A program made the translations under genes and the position numbers. 64,000 nt of DNA, from NCBI RefSeq assembly GCF_030812415.1, contig NZ_JAUSST010000004.1:620001-684000 (forward strand). The letters are read 5' to 3'. Shown piece by piece: positions 1-8,703 of the stretch (positions within the stretch are counted from its first letter, which is position 1; every line of letters begins with the position of its first letter). The notes beneath the pieces were generated by a model that had not been told where the DNA came from, did not search any database, and saw only the letters and a list, made by a program, of their open reading frames with translations. Origin of the DNA: Paenibacillus harenae (GTDB lineage Bacteria > Bacillota > Bacilli > Paenibacillales > Paenibacillaceae).

Positions 1-451
1 GATGATCGATCTGAAGCTTCATAACACGTTGTGGGGGGTGATTCTTATTCTGATCAGCGCGCACGCCTCGGCCTTTTTTATTTTGCTGAGCTTCATGAGC
101 GGCATCCCGCGCGAGCTTGACGAGGCTGCACGAATCGACGGCTGCTCGCCGGCTTCGGTCTATGCGCGTATCGTTCTTCCGCTTCTGGCGCCCGGCCTCG
201 GCGTTGCCGGCCTTTTCGCATTCCGCGGGGCATGGAACGAATATTTGCTGCCTTTCGTCTTCACGCTGAGCAAGCCCGAGCTGCAGACGCTTACCGTCGG
301 ACTGGCGAACCTGAAATACGGCGTATCGGCGGCTGCGCAAACGCATTACATGATGGCCGGGGCATGCTTGTCCATCGTGCCGATCCTCGTCGTATATGTA
401 TTCGCTAACAAATCGTTTATGCAGATGACCGCAGGGTCTTTGAAAGGGTAA
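1..451 (+). CDS. Carbohydrate ABC transporter permease, MalG type (C-terminal part)
   Basis: This is the end of an inner-membrane permease; the gene begins before base 1, so only about 149 of the usual 270-290 residues are present. The EAA loop that docks on the ATPase is clear (ELDEAARIDGCS, then the IVLPLLAPG stretch), and hydrophobic segments precede and follow it. The residues ARIDG are typical of the MalG/LacG side of sugar importers (CUT1 family). The next gene follows 27 bases later behind an AGAGGAGGA-like ribosome site, so it probably belongs to the same operon, suggesting that the imported sugar feeds the glycosidase. The substrate cannot be read from this fragment. Confidence 0.93.
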   Translation, partial: MIDLKLHNTLWGVILILISAHASAFFILLSFMSGIPRELDEAARIDGCSPASVYARIVLPLLAPGLGVAGLFAFRGAWNEYLLPFVFTLSKPELQTLTVGLANLKYGVSAAAQTHYMMAGACLSIVPILVVYVFANKSFMQMTAGSLKG

Positions 452-478
452 AAGAAAGAGTAGAGGAGGAAACGGGCA

Positions 479-3400
479 ATGAAGAGGGCTGATGAAGAGT
501 GGGATTGGGATAAGCTGCGCGAGCCGGATAACGGCTATAGATCCGTTCCGCTTTGGTCATGGAACGACAAGCTGGAGATTGATGAGCTGGAACGCCAGAT
601 CGAGGAGATGAATCGCGCCGGGATCGGCGGCTTTTTCATGCATGCGAGAGGCGGACTTCAAACGCCTTACATGGGCGAGGAGTGGATGAACGCCGTCCGC
701 GCATGCATCAAGAAAGCGGAATCGCTGGGCATGGAGCCGTGGTTCTATGACGAGAACGGCTGGCCAAGCGGCTTCGGCGGGGGGAGCGTACCGGCTCTTG
801 GCCTTGCTTATCAGCAGAAGAGGCTGGCTATGGAAAGGGCGCCTTTCAGCGGGGAGGACAGGTCGAGCGATCTCGGCTATTACACTTTGACAGAGCAAGG
901 CAACGTGCGAGTGCCCGAGGAGAGAATCGCGGAAGCCGAGGTTCGAATCTATTGGAAAGTGAACCCTTATTATATCGACACTTTAAACGGGCAAGCGGTC
1001 CGCGCTTTCATCGATAGCACATACGAAGCTTATTGGGCTGCCTTCGGCGAGGAGTTCAAGCATGTGCTGAAGGGCGTGTTCACAGACGAGCCGCAGTTCG
1101 GTAGGGGAGAAATTCCTTGGTCGTTCAACTTGGAAGAGGCGTACCGCAAGCGAAACGGCAGCAGCGTGCTCGATATTCTTCCCAGCTTGTTCTTGGATGC
1201 CGCCGATGCGAAGGAGCATCGTTATCGGTTCTGGTCCTGCGTAACCGAGCTGTTCACTGCAAGCTACGCGAAGCAAATCGGCGATTGGTGCGGGGAAAAA
1301 GGCTGGTCTCTTACGGGACATGTGGTAGACGAGCAGACGCTTATGGGGCAAGCGACGTCGGTCGGCGACCTGATGTCCTTCTACGAATATATGCAAATTC
1401 CGGGCTGCGACTGGCTGGGTCGCTTCGTTGGCGAGGAGCCGCTCGTTCCTAAGCAGGTGGGCTCGATCGCGCGCCAGCTTGGCAAGAAACGGACGATTAC
1501 GGAGAGCTATGGCTGCTCCGGCTGGAACGTCAGCCTGCAAGACTTGAAGCGGATCGGCGAGTGGCAGTTCGTGCACGGCATTAATTTGATGTGCCAGCAT
1601 TTGCAGAGCTACAGCCTCCGTGGACTGCGCAAGAGGGATTATCCGCCGTCCTTGTTTTACCAGCAGCCGTGGTGGCCGGAGTATCGGCAATACAACGACT
1701 ATTTCGCCAGGCTGTCCATGCTCCTTGCGGAAGGAGAGAGACAGGCCGGCATATTGCTTCTGCATCCGATACGAACGGCTTGGGTGGAGCAGCAGGGCTT
1801 CGACAGCACGGCCATTCGTCCTTACCACGAAGCTTTCGCGGGACTTTCACGGCAGCTATGCCGCTCGTTTTTGGAGCATGATTACGGCAGCGAAAGCGTG
1901 CTTGAGCGGCATGGCAGGATCGAAGGCGGGCGGCTTATCGTCGGTGAGGCGAGTTACTCGGCGGTCATTATTCCGCCAAGCGTGACATGGAGCAGGTCGA
2001 CGGCGGAGCTGCTGATCGATTTGCTGGAGCAAGGCGGCAGCGTTACGATGGTCGCGCCATATCCGACTATGCTGGAGGGCAAGCATGATGAACTGCTGGA
2101 TCGGTTGTTGGCTATAGCGAATAAGGTTTCTTCGGATGATGCGGCAGCGATTGGCGATGTCGTAACTCGAGTAGTTGCTCCGTTCGTGCGCATGAAGGGA
2201 GTGTCTGGAGAGGTTATTGCTTCCGACACGGTGAACGTTCAGACGATGAAGCTCGGCGATTCATGGCTGTATTATATCGTGAACTCGGGCGAGTCGGGCT
2301 GCGGCGATGCGGTCATCGAGCTGTGCCGAGAAGGCCGCGTAACTCTGCTCGATCTGGAAACGGGCGCAGAAGAGGAGCTGGCGCAGGAGCAAGCGGATGG
2401 ATTCGTTTCCATCAGGTTGCCGTTGGCAGCAGCCCAGTCCTACATGTTGAAGCAAGCGAGCTCCTCCGCGGATGGTAGTGAGCAGTCCTCCGGCGGGGAT
2501 GGAATTTCCTCATCGCAAAGGGAAGTGCGACTAGATGCGGTGTGGCAGGTGAAGCATGCCGATCTCAATAGCTTGACGCTGGATACATGCCGCTTAAGCG
2601 TCGAGGGCGGCGAGTGGAGCGAGCCGCAGCCGGTTATCTTTTTGCAGGAAAAGCTGCTGCAGTCGGGCCTCTCCATGCGAATCGCTTGCGAATTCGGTTT
2701 CTACGTCGCGTCCGATACCGATCGTAAACGGGAGCTGTATCTGGTTATGGAACGGCTTAACAAGGCGAGCATCACGCTGAACGGTATTGCGATCCCCAAT
2801 GAAGATTGCGGTTGGTGGATCGATACCGCGTTCAGGAAGATCGATGTTGGCGGCAAGGTGCAAGCGGGGGAGAACAGGCTCGTTATCGAATCGGAGTTTT
2901 ATAATGCTCCGGAAACGTACGAAGCGATGGTGCGCGCGAAGGAGTTCGAATCGGAGGGCAATAAGCTTACGTTCGATACGGAGCTGGAGAGCGTCTATTT
3001 GGTGGGCGATTTCGGCGTGCAACCGCTGATGCCGTTCGTTGAAGGAGAGGGCGGAACCGTTGTTGCCGATGGTCCGTTCTTATTGACGGACAGACCAACG
3101 CTGCTTGATGGCGGTGACTTCATACGGCAAGGCTTTCCTTTCTTTGCGGGGCGATTGACGCTTGAACAGACGGTGCACGTTGGGGAAAGGGAAATGCCGT
3201 CCGATTCCGACGTCATCTGGTCGTTCCATGCAGCGCCGGATGCCATTGTGACGAATCTTCGGGTCAACGACAGCGAGGTTAAGAGTTTTCTATGGGAGCC
3301 ATTCGAAGCGGAGATCGGTTCTTTCCTTGTGCCGGGAGACAATCGGATTGAGCTGGAGCTGGCGGGGAGCTGCCGGAATCTGCTCGGTCCTCATCATCAT

Positions 3401-3592
3401 ATCAAAGGCGAGCCGCTTAAGATCGGACCGGACAGCTTCACGAATAAGGTCGGATGGACGGATCGCGATTTGGCTTCGGATACACAAGTTTATCAAGACC
3501 GTTACGCCTTTGTCAGGTTTGGACTGGCCGCAGAGCCACGAATCCTGTTTAGGGACCGGCACCAATCCATTTTAAAACAACAAATCCCTTGA
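479..3592 (+). CDS. Large cytoplasmic glycoside hydrolase, GH106-like (alpha-L-rhamnosidase-type)
   Basis: A 1037-residue protein without signal peptide. The N-terminus has the pattern of the GH106/alpha-L-rhamnosidase-like family: PLWSWND, then GIGGFFMHARGG, then WFYDENGWPSG, followed by FTDEP near residue 203, TGHVVDEQ and TESYGCSGWN. These acidic motifs lie in a TIM-barrel-like N-terminal half; the C-terminal half looks like beta-sandwich (jelly-roll) sugar-binding modules. Known members remove alpha-L-rhamnose from pectic rhamnogalacturonan, which fits the pectin genes further along; that substrate is an inference. It follows the partial sugar permease with a good ribosome site (GAGGAGG, 479 ATG). 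It could also be another glycosidase of the same superfamily with GH2-like modules. Confidence 0.65.
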   Translation: MKRADEEWDWDKLREPDNGYRSVPLWSWNDKLEIDELERQIEEMNRAGIGGFFMHARGGLQTPYMGEEWMNAVRACIKKAESLGMEPWFYDENGWPSGFGGGSVPALGLAYQQKRLAMERAPFSGEDRSSDLGYYTLTEQGNVRVPEERIAEAEVRIYWKVNPYYIDTLNGQAVRAFIDSTYEAYWAAFGEEFKHVLKGVFTDEPQFGRGEIPWSFNLEEAYRKRNGSSVLDILPSLFLDAADAKEHRYRFWSCVTELFTASYAKQIGDWCGEKGWSLTGHVVDEQTLMGQATSVGDLMSFYEYMQIPGCDWLGRFVGEEPLVPKQVGSIARQLGKKRTITESYGCSGWNVSLQDLKRIGEWQFVHGINLMCQHLQSYSLRGLRKRDYPPSLFYQQPWWPEYRQYNDYFARLSMLLAEGERQAGILLLHPIRTAWVEQQGFDSTAIRPYHEAFAGLSRQLCRSFLEHDYGSESVLERHGRIEGGRLIVGEASYSAVIIPPSVTWSRSTAELLIDLLEQGGSVTMVAPYPTMLEGKHDELLDRLLAIANKVSSDDAAAIGDVVTRVVAPFVRMKGVSGEVIASDTVNVQTMKLGDSWLYYIVNSGESGCGDAVIELCREGRVTLLDLETGAEEELAQEQADGFVSIRLPLAAAQSYMLKQASSSADGSEQSSGGDGISSSQREVRLDAVWQVKHADLNSLTLDTCRLSVEGGEWSEPQPVIFLQEKLLQSGLSMRIACEFGFYVASDTDRKRELYLVMERLNKASITLNGIAIPNEDCGWWIDTAFRKIDVGGKVQAGENRLVIESEFYNAPETYEAMVRAKEFESEGNKLTFDTELESVYLVGDFGVQPLMPFVEGEGGTVVADGPFLLTDRPTLLDGGDFIRQGFPFFAGRLTLEQTVHVGEREMPSDSDVIWSFHAAPDAIVTNLRVNDSEVKSFLWEPFEAEIGSFLVPGDNRIELELAGSCRNLLGPHHHIKGEPLKIGPDSFTNKVGWTDRDLASDTQVYQDRYAFVRFGLAAEPRILFRDRHQSILKQQIP

Positions 3593-3648
3593 GAGGCTCA
3601 TTCCGGTCAGTTACAGTTGTAAGTAACAGGAAGGAAGGGGATTGATCC

Positions 3649-4653
3649 ATGACGATTGTTGTCAGGAAGATGACGGTTCCGGATGATTATGTAGCGGTAG
3701 CCGCTATCATGACCGGGCATTATTCGGAGGAAGTAACGGTAGAGAAGATGAGAGACGAGGATGCGCTCATCCCGCTGACAGGGTCGCTTGACCGTGACGA
3801 GCAAGGATGTCTCACCGGTCATGATCGCCTGCGGCTGGTCGCGATTAGCGACGAGGGCCGGCTTGTCGGTTACGGCCACGCTTGGCGAGCGCCTTGGTCG
3901 ACGCCGGGCGTCTTGTATGACCAAATCATTGTCGATCGGAAGAAGCGCCGCAGCGGTGTCGGCGGCGCGATCTATGAGGCGTTGATGAGCTATTCCCACG
4001 AGGTCGGAGCGGGGAAAATCGTAGCCGATGTGCGGGACGACGATCCCGAATCGGTGCGATTTGCATGCGCGAGAGGTTTTGCTGAAGGGCGGCATTTGTT
4101 CGAGTCGGTTATCGAGCTGGAATCCGATCGAGACGTTGACCAGGGCACGCAAGTCGACTTCGGTCTCGCAGACGCGCAATTGGGCGAGATCCGTATGCTG
4201 TCGCTTGCCGATCTGTCGGGAGAGGAAACGGAGCGTGAGATTTACAATCTCTATTTTGCTACTCATGCGGATATCCCCGGCTTCGAGGGCGAGTTCATGT
4301 GGTACAGCGAATGGCGCAAGCGGACCGTGGACCGGGACGATTTCGACCGGTCATTGCTTCTAGTTGCTATGGTCGGGGAGACGATCGTTGGCGCAGTGGA
4401 ACTTCGGACGTTCGAAACGACTCAAAGCGTATATAACGAGTTTACCTGCGTCGCCCCTGTTTACCGCGGTCGTGGAATCGCGATGGCGCTTAAGAAGCTG
4501 TCTATCGATATCGCTCGCAAACGCGGTTTCCGATATATTCGGACCAATAACGATTCGTTGAACGGACCGATGCTGGCGATTAACCGAAAGCTTGGTTACA
4601 AGCCGGTGCCGGGATATTTTCAGATGGTGAGCGTATTACCGGGTCCGTTATAA
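3649..4653 (+). CDS. Double-domain GNAT family N-acetyltransferase
   Basis: A 334-residue protein with two GNAT folds in tandem. The first domain (about residues 5-150) has a degenerate acetyl-CoA site around RSGVGGAIYEALM; the second (about 170-334) has the canonical motif A RGRGIAMALK followed by RTNNDSLNGPMLAINRKLGY, the typical C-terminal half of GNAT enzymes. These proteins transfer an acetyl group from acetyl-CoA to an amine; some two-domain members confer resistance to antibiotics, but no substrate can be assigned here. The start at 3649 is supported by GGAAGGGGAT upstream. It stands alone, ending before a rho-independent terminator. Confidence 0.85.
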   Translation: MTIVVRKMTVPDDYVAVAAIMTGHYSEEVTVEKMRDEDALIPLTGSLDRDEQGCLTGHDRLRLVAISDEGRLVGYGHAWRAPWSTPGVLYDQIIVDRKKRRSGVGGAIYEALMSYSHEVGAGKIVADVRDDDPESVRFACARGFAEGRHLFESVIELESDRDVDQGTQVDFGLADAQLGEIRMLSLADLSGEETEREIYNLYFATHADIPGFEGEFMWYSEWRKRTVDRDDFDRSLLLVAMVGETIVGAVELRTFETTQSVYNEFTCVAPVYRGRGIAMALKKLSIDIARKRGFRYIRTNNDSLNGPMLAINRKLGYKPVPGYFQMVSVLPGPL

Positions 4654-4740
4654 CCTGCATACCCATGCTGGCGTCGCCGGTCGTTTATTCCAATCGATCC
4701 TAAAACGATTCTTGAAGGGAACCTTTTTGCGATTTCTGTC

Positions 4741-4775
4741 AAAAAACCTTGGGGCAGCAAGGTTTTTTTTGTTTC
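4741..4775 (+). terminator. Rho-independent terminator after the acetyltransferase
   Basis: AAACCTT and AAGGTTT arms around a GGGGCAGC loop, followed directly by a run of T. It sits about 90 bases after the acetyltransferase stop codon and before the cystine-type ABC operon promoter. Confidence 0.8.
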
Positions 4776-4810
4776 AAGGGCTGATTATTAATCATTTATT
4801 CAATAACCTT

Positions 4811-4871
4811 TAATTCCTACTTAATATGTCGGAAATAACTATTGACGAGCTAAAGCAACAAATGATAAGAT
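4811..4871 (+). promoter_or_regulatory. SigA-type promoter with upstream CymR-like operator
   Basis: A TTGACG box (4842-4847) and TAAGAT (4866-4871) are 18 bases apart, giving a vegetative promoter about 100 bases upstream of the solute-binding gene. Immediately upstream, 4811-4837 reads TAATTC, then TACTTA, AT and GGAAAT at spacings close to the CymR box described in Bacillus subtilis (TAAWNC-N2-ANWNA... GGAATT), with about one extra base. CymR represses cysteine and cystine genes, which matches the operon downstream. The promoter is well supported; the operator is an inference from a partial match. Confidence 0.5.
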
Positions 4872-4969
4872 CGGAATTACGTTTTACCGAAATAGCAGCG
4901 CCCAAATCATAAGTGGTTATGATTCTCGAATGAGGGCAAAATAAACAAAAAACAGATAGGGGAACGGAA

Positions 4970-5791
4970 ATGAAAAAATCATGGATTACAATAGCCTCAC
5001 TTATTATGGTCATAACGCTCATATTTACAGCTTGCGGTACCGAATCGGATGAGAAAAACAATCAGAATGCTACGGAACCGGCAGCTAACAACCTGCTTGA
5101 AACGATAAAAGCAAACGGTAAAATCCGCATTGGAACAGAAGGAACGTATGCACCGTTTACTTTCCATGATGAAGACGGTACGCTTACCGGCTTCGACGTG
5201 GAAATCGCGCAAGAAATTTCGAAACGTCTCGGCGTAGAGCCGGAATTTATCGAAACCAAATGGGATGGCATGTTTGCCGGACTCGATGCTAACCGCTTCG
5301 ATGTTGTAGTCAATCAAGTGTCCATCAAGGAAGATCGGAAAGTGAAATATGATTTCTCCGACCCTTATATCGTTTCTAAAGCCGTTCTCATCGTAAACGA
5401 AGCTAACGAGGACATTAAACAGCTGGCGGATCTCGAGGGTAAAAAGGCAGGACAATCTTTAACTAGCAATTTGAAGGATATCGCCGAGGCAAATGGCGCA
5501 ACTATCGTACAAATCGATGGTTTTAACCAAGCTATCGACCTGCTTCTCTCTAACCGGATTGATGCGACGATCAACGACGGACTTTCGTTCCTGGATTTCA
5601 AGAAACAAAGACCGGACGCAAAAATCAAGGTTGTTGCCGAGACGGATGAAGCTACTCCAAGCGCTGTCTTGGTAAACAAGGGCAATGAGGAATTGGTAGA
5701 AGCAATCAATAAAGCGTTGGCAGACATGAAGGCGGATGGAACTTACTTAGAAATCTCACAAAAGTATTTCGGTGCAGACGTATCGAAATAA
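4970..5791 (+). CDS. Cystine/polar amino-acid ABC transporter substrate-binding lipoprotein
   Basis: A 273-residue family 3 solute-binding protein anchored as a lipoprotein: a signal peptide ends in the lipobox IFTAC, with Cys near residue 23. The mature part has hallmarks of the family, such as KIRIGTEGTYAPFTFHDE, then GFDVEIAQEISKRLG, KWDGMFAGL and the hinge strand region AVLIVN. The sequence resembles the TcyA/TcyJ cystine binders more than glutamine or arginine binders; substrate is inferred from this and the CymR-like box. It captures the substrate outside the membrane and delivers it to the permease that follows 20 bases downstream. ATG at 4970 is preceded by ATAGGGGAACGGAA. Confidence 0.85.
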   Translation: MKKSWITIASLIMVITLIFTACGTESDEKNNQNATEPAANNLLETIKANGKIRIGTEGTYAPFTFHDEDGTLTGFDVEIAQEISKRLGVEPEFIETKWDGMFAGLDANRFDVVVNQVSIKEDRKVKYDFSDPYIVSKAVLIVNEANEDIKQLADLEGKKAGQSLTSNLKDIAEANGATIVQIDGFNQAIDLLLSNRIDATINDGLSFLDFKKQRPDAKIKVVAETDEATPSAVLVNKGNEELVEAINKALADMKADGTYLEISQKYFGADVSK

Positions 5792-5811
5792 GCAGGCGAA
5801 GGTAAACACTT

Positions 5812-6489
5812 ATGAGCGAGAGAACAGAAAAACTCATTCAAATTTTTATTGATTCATTCCTACCTCTGCTGAAAGCAGGGGTAGCTTTTACAATTCCGCT
5901 TACGTTGATTTCCTTCGCGATTGGTTTTGCGTTGGCATTTCTAACGGCGCTCGCCCGGCTCTCCAATTGGAAGGTTCTTGTTCTTATCGCCAAGTTTTAT
6001 GTTTGGATCATTCGGGGTACGCCATTGCTGGTGCAATTATTTGTTATCTTTTATGGTCTGCCGAGCATCGGTATTGTCATTGATGCTTTTCCGTCGGCCG
6101 TTATAGGATTTTCAATCAGCGTAGGAGCGTACGGCTCCGAAATTATTCGCGCCGCGATTCTATCCATAGGCAAAGGGCAATGGGAGGCGGCTTATTCCGT
6201 TGGGATGACGCGCTCACAGGCGCTGCGCCGGGTTATTTTGCCGCAAGCGGCCCGTGTTTCCGTGCCTCCGCTGGGGAATTCCTTTATCAGTCTATTAAAG
6301 GACACATCGCTGGCGGCGGTCATTACGATGTCGGAGCTGTTCTCGAAATCCCAGCAAATCACGGCATTTTACTATGAACCATTATTGCTGTATAGCGAAG
6401 CCGGTTTGATCTATTTGTTATTCAGCACAGTGCTTTCCTATTTGCAGCGCCGTTTAGAGAAGCGGTTTGAACGATTTTCCGCCAGGTAA
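5812..6489 (+). CDS. Amino-acid ABC transporter permease, TcyB/GlnP type
   Basis: A 225-residue membrane protein with about five transmembrane helices, the usual size for a His/Glu/Gln/Arg/opine family permease. It carries the N-terminal FTIPLTLISFAIGF block, the family motif IRGTPLLVQLF, and the EAA loop EAAYSVGMTRSQALRRVILP that contacts the ATPase. It forms the membrane channel, presumably as a homodimer, for the substrate captured by the upstream lipoprotein. The gap from the upstream gene is 20 bases and to the ATPase is short, so the three genes are one operon. Confidence 0.9.
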   Translation: MSERTEKLIQIFIDSFLPLLKAGVAFTIPLTLISFAIGFALAFLTALARLSNWKVLVLIAKFYVWIIRGTPLLVQLFVIFYGLPSIGIVIDAFPSAVIGFSISVGAYGSEIIRAAILSIGKGQWEAAYSVGMTRSQALRRVILPQAARVSVPPLGNSFISLLKDTSLAAVITMSELFSKSQQITAFYYEPLLLYSEAGLIYLLFSTVLSYLQRRLEKRFERFSAR

Positions 6490-6550
6490 AGGATAGTGAA
6501 TGCTTACGATGACGGATCTTGCTAACGTGCAAAATCCTAAGGAGAAACCC

Positions 6551-7318
6551 ATGATTAAAATAGAAAATCTGAAATTAAGCTTTGGGGATCATGAAGTGCT
6601 TCGGGGCATAGATCTTACTATTGAAAAAGGTCAAGTCATGGTTATCATCGGACCTTCCGGTTCAGGGAAAACGACCCTGCTGCGAAGCGTAAATTTGCTG
6701 GAGCATCCCACCGAGGGGATGCTTAGCATCGGAAGTTCCCGACTTGATTTTTCCCCTCAGACCAAACCGAATGCTGCGGACGTACTTGCTTTTCGCAGAC
6801 AGACCGGCATGGTATTCCAATCCTATAACCTTTTTCCGCACAGGACTGCATTGCAGAACGTGATGGAGGCGCAGGTTATTGTGCAGAAAAAGCCGAAAAC
6901 AGAGGCACGCATTAAATCGATGGAGCTTCTGAGGAAGGTTGGTTTAGAAAAAAAAGCCGATTCATTCCCCCATCAGCTTTCCGGTGGACAGCAGCAGCGG
7001 GTTGGGATTGCCCGTGCAATGGGTACTGATCCTGCGCTGCTGCTATTTGATGAACCGACATCGGCGTTAGATCCGGAATTGGTCGGAGAAGTGCTAAAGG
7101 TTATAAAGGAACTGGCGGGCGAAGGGATGACAATGGTCATCGTGACGCACGAAATGAAATTTGCGAGAGACGTGGCAGATCAAGTCGTATTTATGGACAA
7201 CGGAGTGATCGTTGAGCAAGGGACTCCGGAACAAGTCATTGAAAGGCCGACTCATGAACGGACCCGGCTATTCTTATCACGATTGAATGATTCGATTGTT
7301 CAGAACAAGCAAATATAG
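6551..7318 (+). CDS. Amino-acid ABC transporter ATP-binding protein, TcyC/GlnQ type
   Basis: The ATPase of the operon. From MIKIENLKL it has 255 residues with Walker [14 protein letters not shown]-loop region [14 protein letters not shown], signature LSGGQQQR, Walker [14 protein letters not shown] and the H-loop VTHEM, all intact. I chose ATG 6551, which has AAGGAG six bases upstream; an in-frame ATG at 6500 exists but has a weak ribosome site and would add 17 unusual residues. It hydrolyses ATP to drive uptake through the preceding permease. A strong terminator follows about 65 bases after the stop, closing the operon. Confidence 0.92.
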   Translation: MIKIENLKLSFGDHEVLRGIDLTIEKGQVMVIIGPSGSGKTTLLRSVNLLEHPTEGMLSIGSSRLDFSPQTKPNAADVLAFRRQTGMVFQSYNLFPHRTALQNVMEAQVIVQKKPKTEARIKSMELLRKVGLEKKADSFPHQLSGGQQQRVGIARAMGTDPALLLFDEPTSALDPELVGEVLKVIKELAGEGMTMVIVTHEMKFARDVADQVVFMDNGVIVEQGTPEQVIERPTHERTRLFLSRLNDSIVQNKQI

Positions 7319-7382
7319 AGACTTGCTTCGCATGTACGAGGAGCTGTTGACGAGGCCGCTGATAAAGCCCTGTTGACGAGGG

Positions 7383-7432
7383 AAAGGTACAGTCACTCAC
7401 TAAAAATGAGGGGGCTGTACCTTTTTTTTTCT
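7383..7432 (+). terminator. Terminator of the amino-acid ABC operon
   Basis: AAGGTACAG and CTGTACCTT arms surround a loop that itself holds a CTCA/TGAG pair, followed by a run of ten T. It may act in both directions, also ending the convergent cREC gene. Confidence 0.85.
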
Positions 7433-7445
7433 AATTTTCAAAGAG

Positions 7446-7751
7446 TCATTTGCCGGGGCGAATCGTGATCGATATGCTCGCATGGCTAGGCATATGCTTG
7501 CGAAGCAGGCGGTACATCCGTATTCTCCCAATCCGATCATTGCTATGAATAATGATTTTGGGAGGATAAGAGGCGTTGGCGGCGATATATTTGGCAACGG
7601 CGTATCCTTTGGGCTGGCCGATGCCCAGGTTGTAATCGAGCGAAAGCACGGTGATCTCGTTTTCTTTGATAAGCGAGATGCACTCGTCAGCCGTACGGGC
7701 CAACCGGTAGCCTGCGGGGCAAGGCCTTCTATCGTCGAGAAACAGCTTCAT
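7446..7751 (-). CDS. Small cREC (cyclic-phosphate-processing receiver) domain protein
   Basis: A 101-residue protein that begins MKLFLDDRRPCPAGY, continues with RTADECISLI, then SLDYNLG and KIIIHSNDRIGRIRM, the ordered motifs of the receiver-like cREC family. The family has been linked by sequence analysis to processing of cyclic phosphate ends, so RNA repair or nucleotide signalling is possible; no member function is certain to me. The ATG at 7749-7751 has AAAGGA upstream on its strand. It is divergent from the UDG-like and TerD-VWA pair and convergent with the amino-acid ABC operon. It keeps the DD and D acidic pocket residues of receiver folds. Confidence 0.75.
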   Translation of the reverse strand: MKLFLDDRRPCPAGYRLARTADECISLIKENEITVLSLDYNLGIGQPKGYAVAKYIAANASYPPKIIIHSNDRIGRIRMYRLLRKHMPSHASISITIRPGK

Positions 7752-7854
7752 CGTTCATATTCCTTTCTTCTCCGTTCTATTATTCATTCACTTTATGTGA
7801 GCAGCGCGGTGAACGATTGGGCAGTATCGCCTCAGAGCCAGGCTGCCTGGAATA

Positions 7855-7863
7855 TGGTAAAAT
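7855..7863 (+). promoter_or_regulatory. Extended -10 promoter for the UDG-like/TerD-VWA pair
   Basis: TGGTAAAAT fits an extended -10 element (TGn plus TAAAAT) with no convincing -35 at the proper distance. It lies 76 bases before the UDG-like start codon in the divergent interval. Confidence 0.45.
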
Positions 7864-7939
7864 AGCAATATATGTGCCTGCATGGCAAGGCCGGAGAAGT
7901 ATTGGATGCGACAGACAAGGCAAGAGGGAGATAGTCAAC

Positions 7940-8677
7940 ATGGAGAAGAAACTGCTGGACCACTATTCGGATTTCATTCGTGCGCTGCCGAACGGCCCGC
8001 TGTCGAAGGGGCAGCTCCTTGTGCAAGACCTGCTGATAGACGCGAATCCTTCTCATGGAATGAAGCTCTATTATATTCCCTACGAATACGTTAATGAGAA
8101 CGCCAAAGTGTTCATTATCGGCATTACACCGGGCTTTACGCAAATGCAAATCGCCTTTCAGACCGCGCGGGATTGCTTGAAAGCGGGCGTGCCGCTCGAT
8201 CAAATTGACCGCGAGGCGAAGAAACAAGCCAGCTTCGCGGGTACGATGCGCCGGAATCTCATCGAGATGCTGGACAAGCTGGAGCTGAATAAGGCGCTGG
8301 ACGTTCCAAGCAGCGTCGTATTGTTCGAAGAGGACAGGGATCTGCTCCATACGACTTCGGCTATCCGTTACCCGGTCTTCGTGAACGCCAATAACTATAC
8401 CGGACATAGTCCGTCGATTTTGAAGTCGGAGACGCTTTATCCGTATGCGGAACGAATCTGCCTGGCGGAGCTTCAAGCAGTGAAGGATGCGCTCGTCATC
8501 CCGCTTGGCAAGGCGGTCGCCGAGGTGATAGAGTCTTTCGCAGCGAAGGGCTTGTTGGCTCGCGAGCGGTGTTTGTTTGATTTTCCGCATCCATCGGGTG
8601 CGAACGGACATCGATGGATACAGTTCGAGGCAAATAAGGATAAGCTCGCCAGACAGATAGCAGAGTGGTTTCGATAA
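7940..8677 (+). CDS. Uracil-DNA glycosylase superfamily-like protein
   Basis: A 245-residue soluble protein starting MEKKLLDHYSDF; ATG 7940 has AAGAGGGAGA upstream, and the open frame before it (to 7817) lacks features of a real N-terminus. Two motifs recall the UDG superfamily: VFIIGITPGFTQ, similar to motif A (G-E-x-P-G), near residue 53, and FPHPSGANGHR near the C-terminus, similar to the HPS-type motif B. The usual catalytic Asp/Glu in motif A is not obvious, so it may not be a classical glycosylase. It is followed after 26 bases by the TerD-VWA gene, which suggests co-expression. The protein could bind damaged or modified nucleic acid; this is inference. Confidence 0.6.
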   Translation: MEKKLLDHYSDFIRALPNGPLSKGQLLVQDLLIDANPSHGMKLYYIPYEYVNENAKVFIIGITPGFTQMQIAFQTARDCLKAGVPLDQIDREAKKQASFAGTMRRNLIEMLDKLELNKALDVPSSVVLFEEDRDLLHTTSAIRYPVFVNANNYTGHSPSILKSETLYPYAERICLAELQAVKDALVIPLGKAVAEVIESFAAKGLLARERCLFDFPHPSGANGHRWIQFEANKDKLARQIAEWFR

Positions 8678-8703
8678 TCGATGCGGCAGAGGGAGACAAA
8701 GCG

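Noticed and set aside
983..1828. 281-codon frame on the minus strand
   Set aside because: It lies entirely opposite the GH106-like gene and has no domain or ribosome site.
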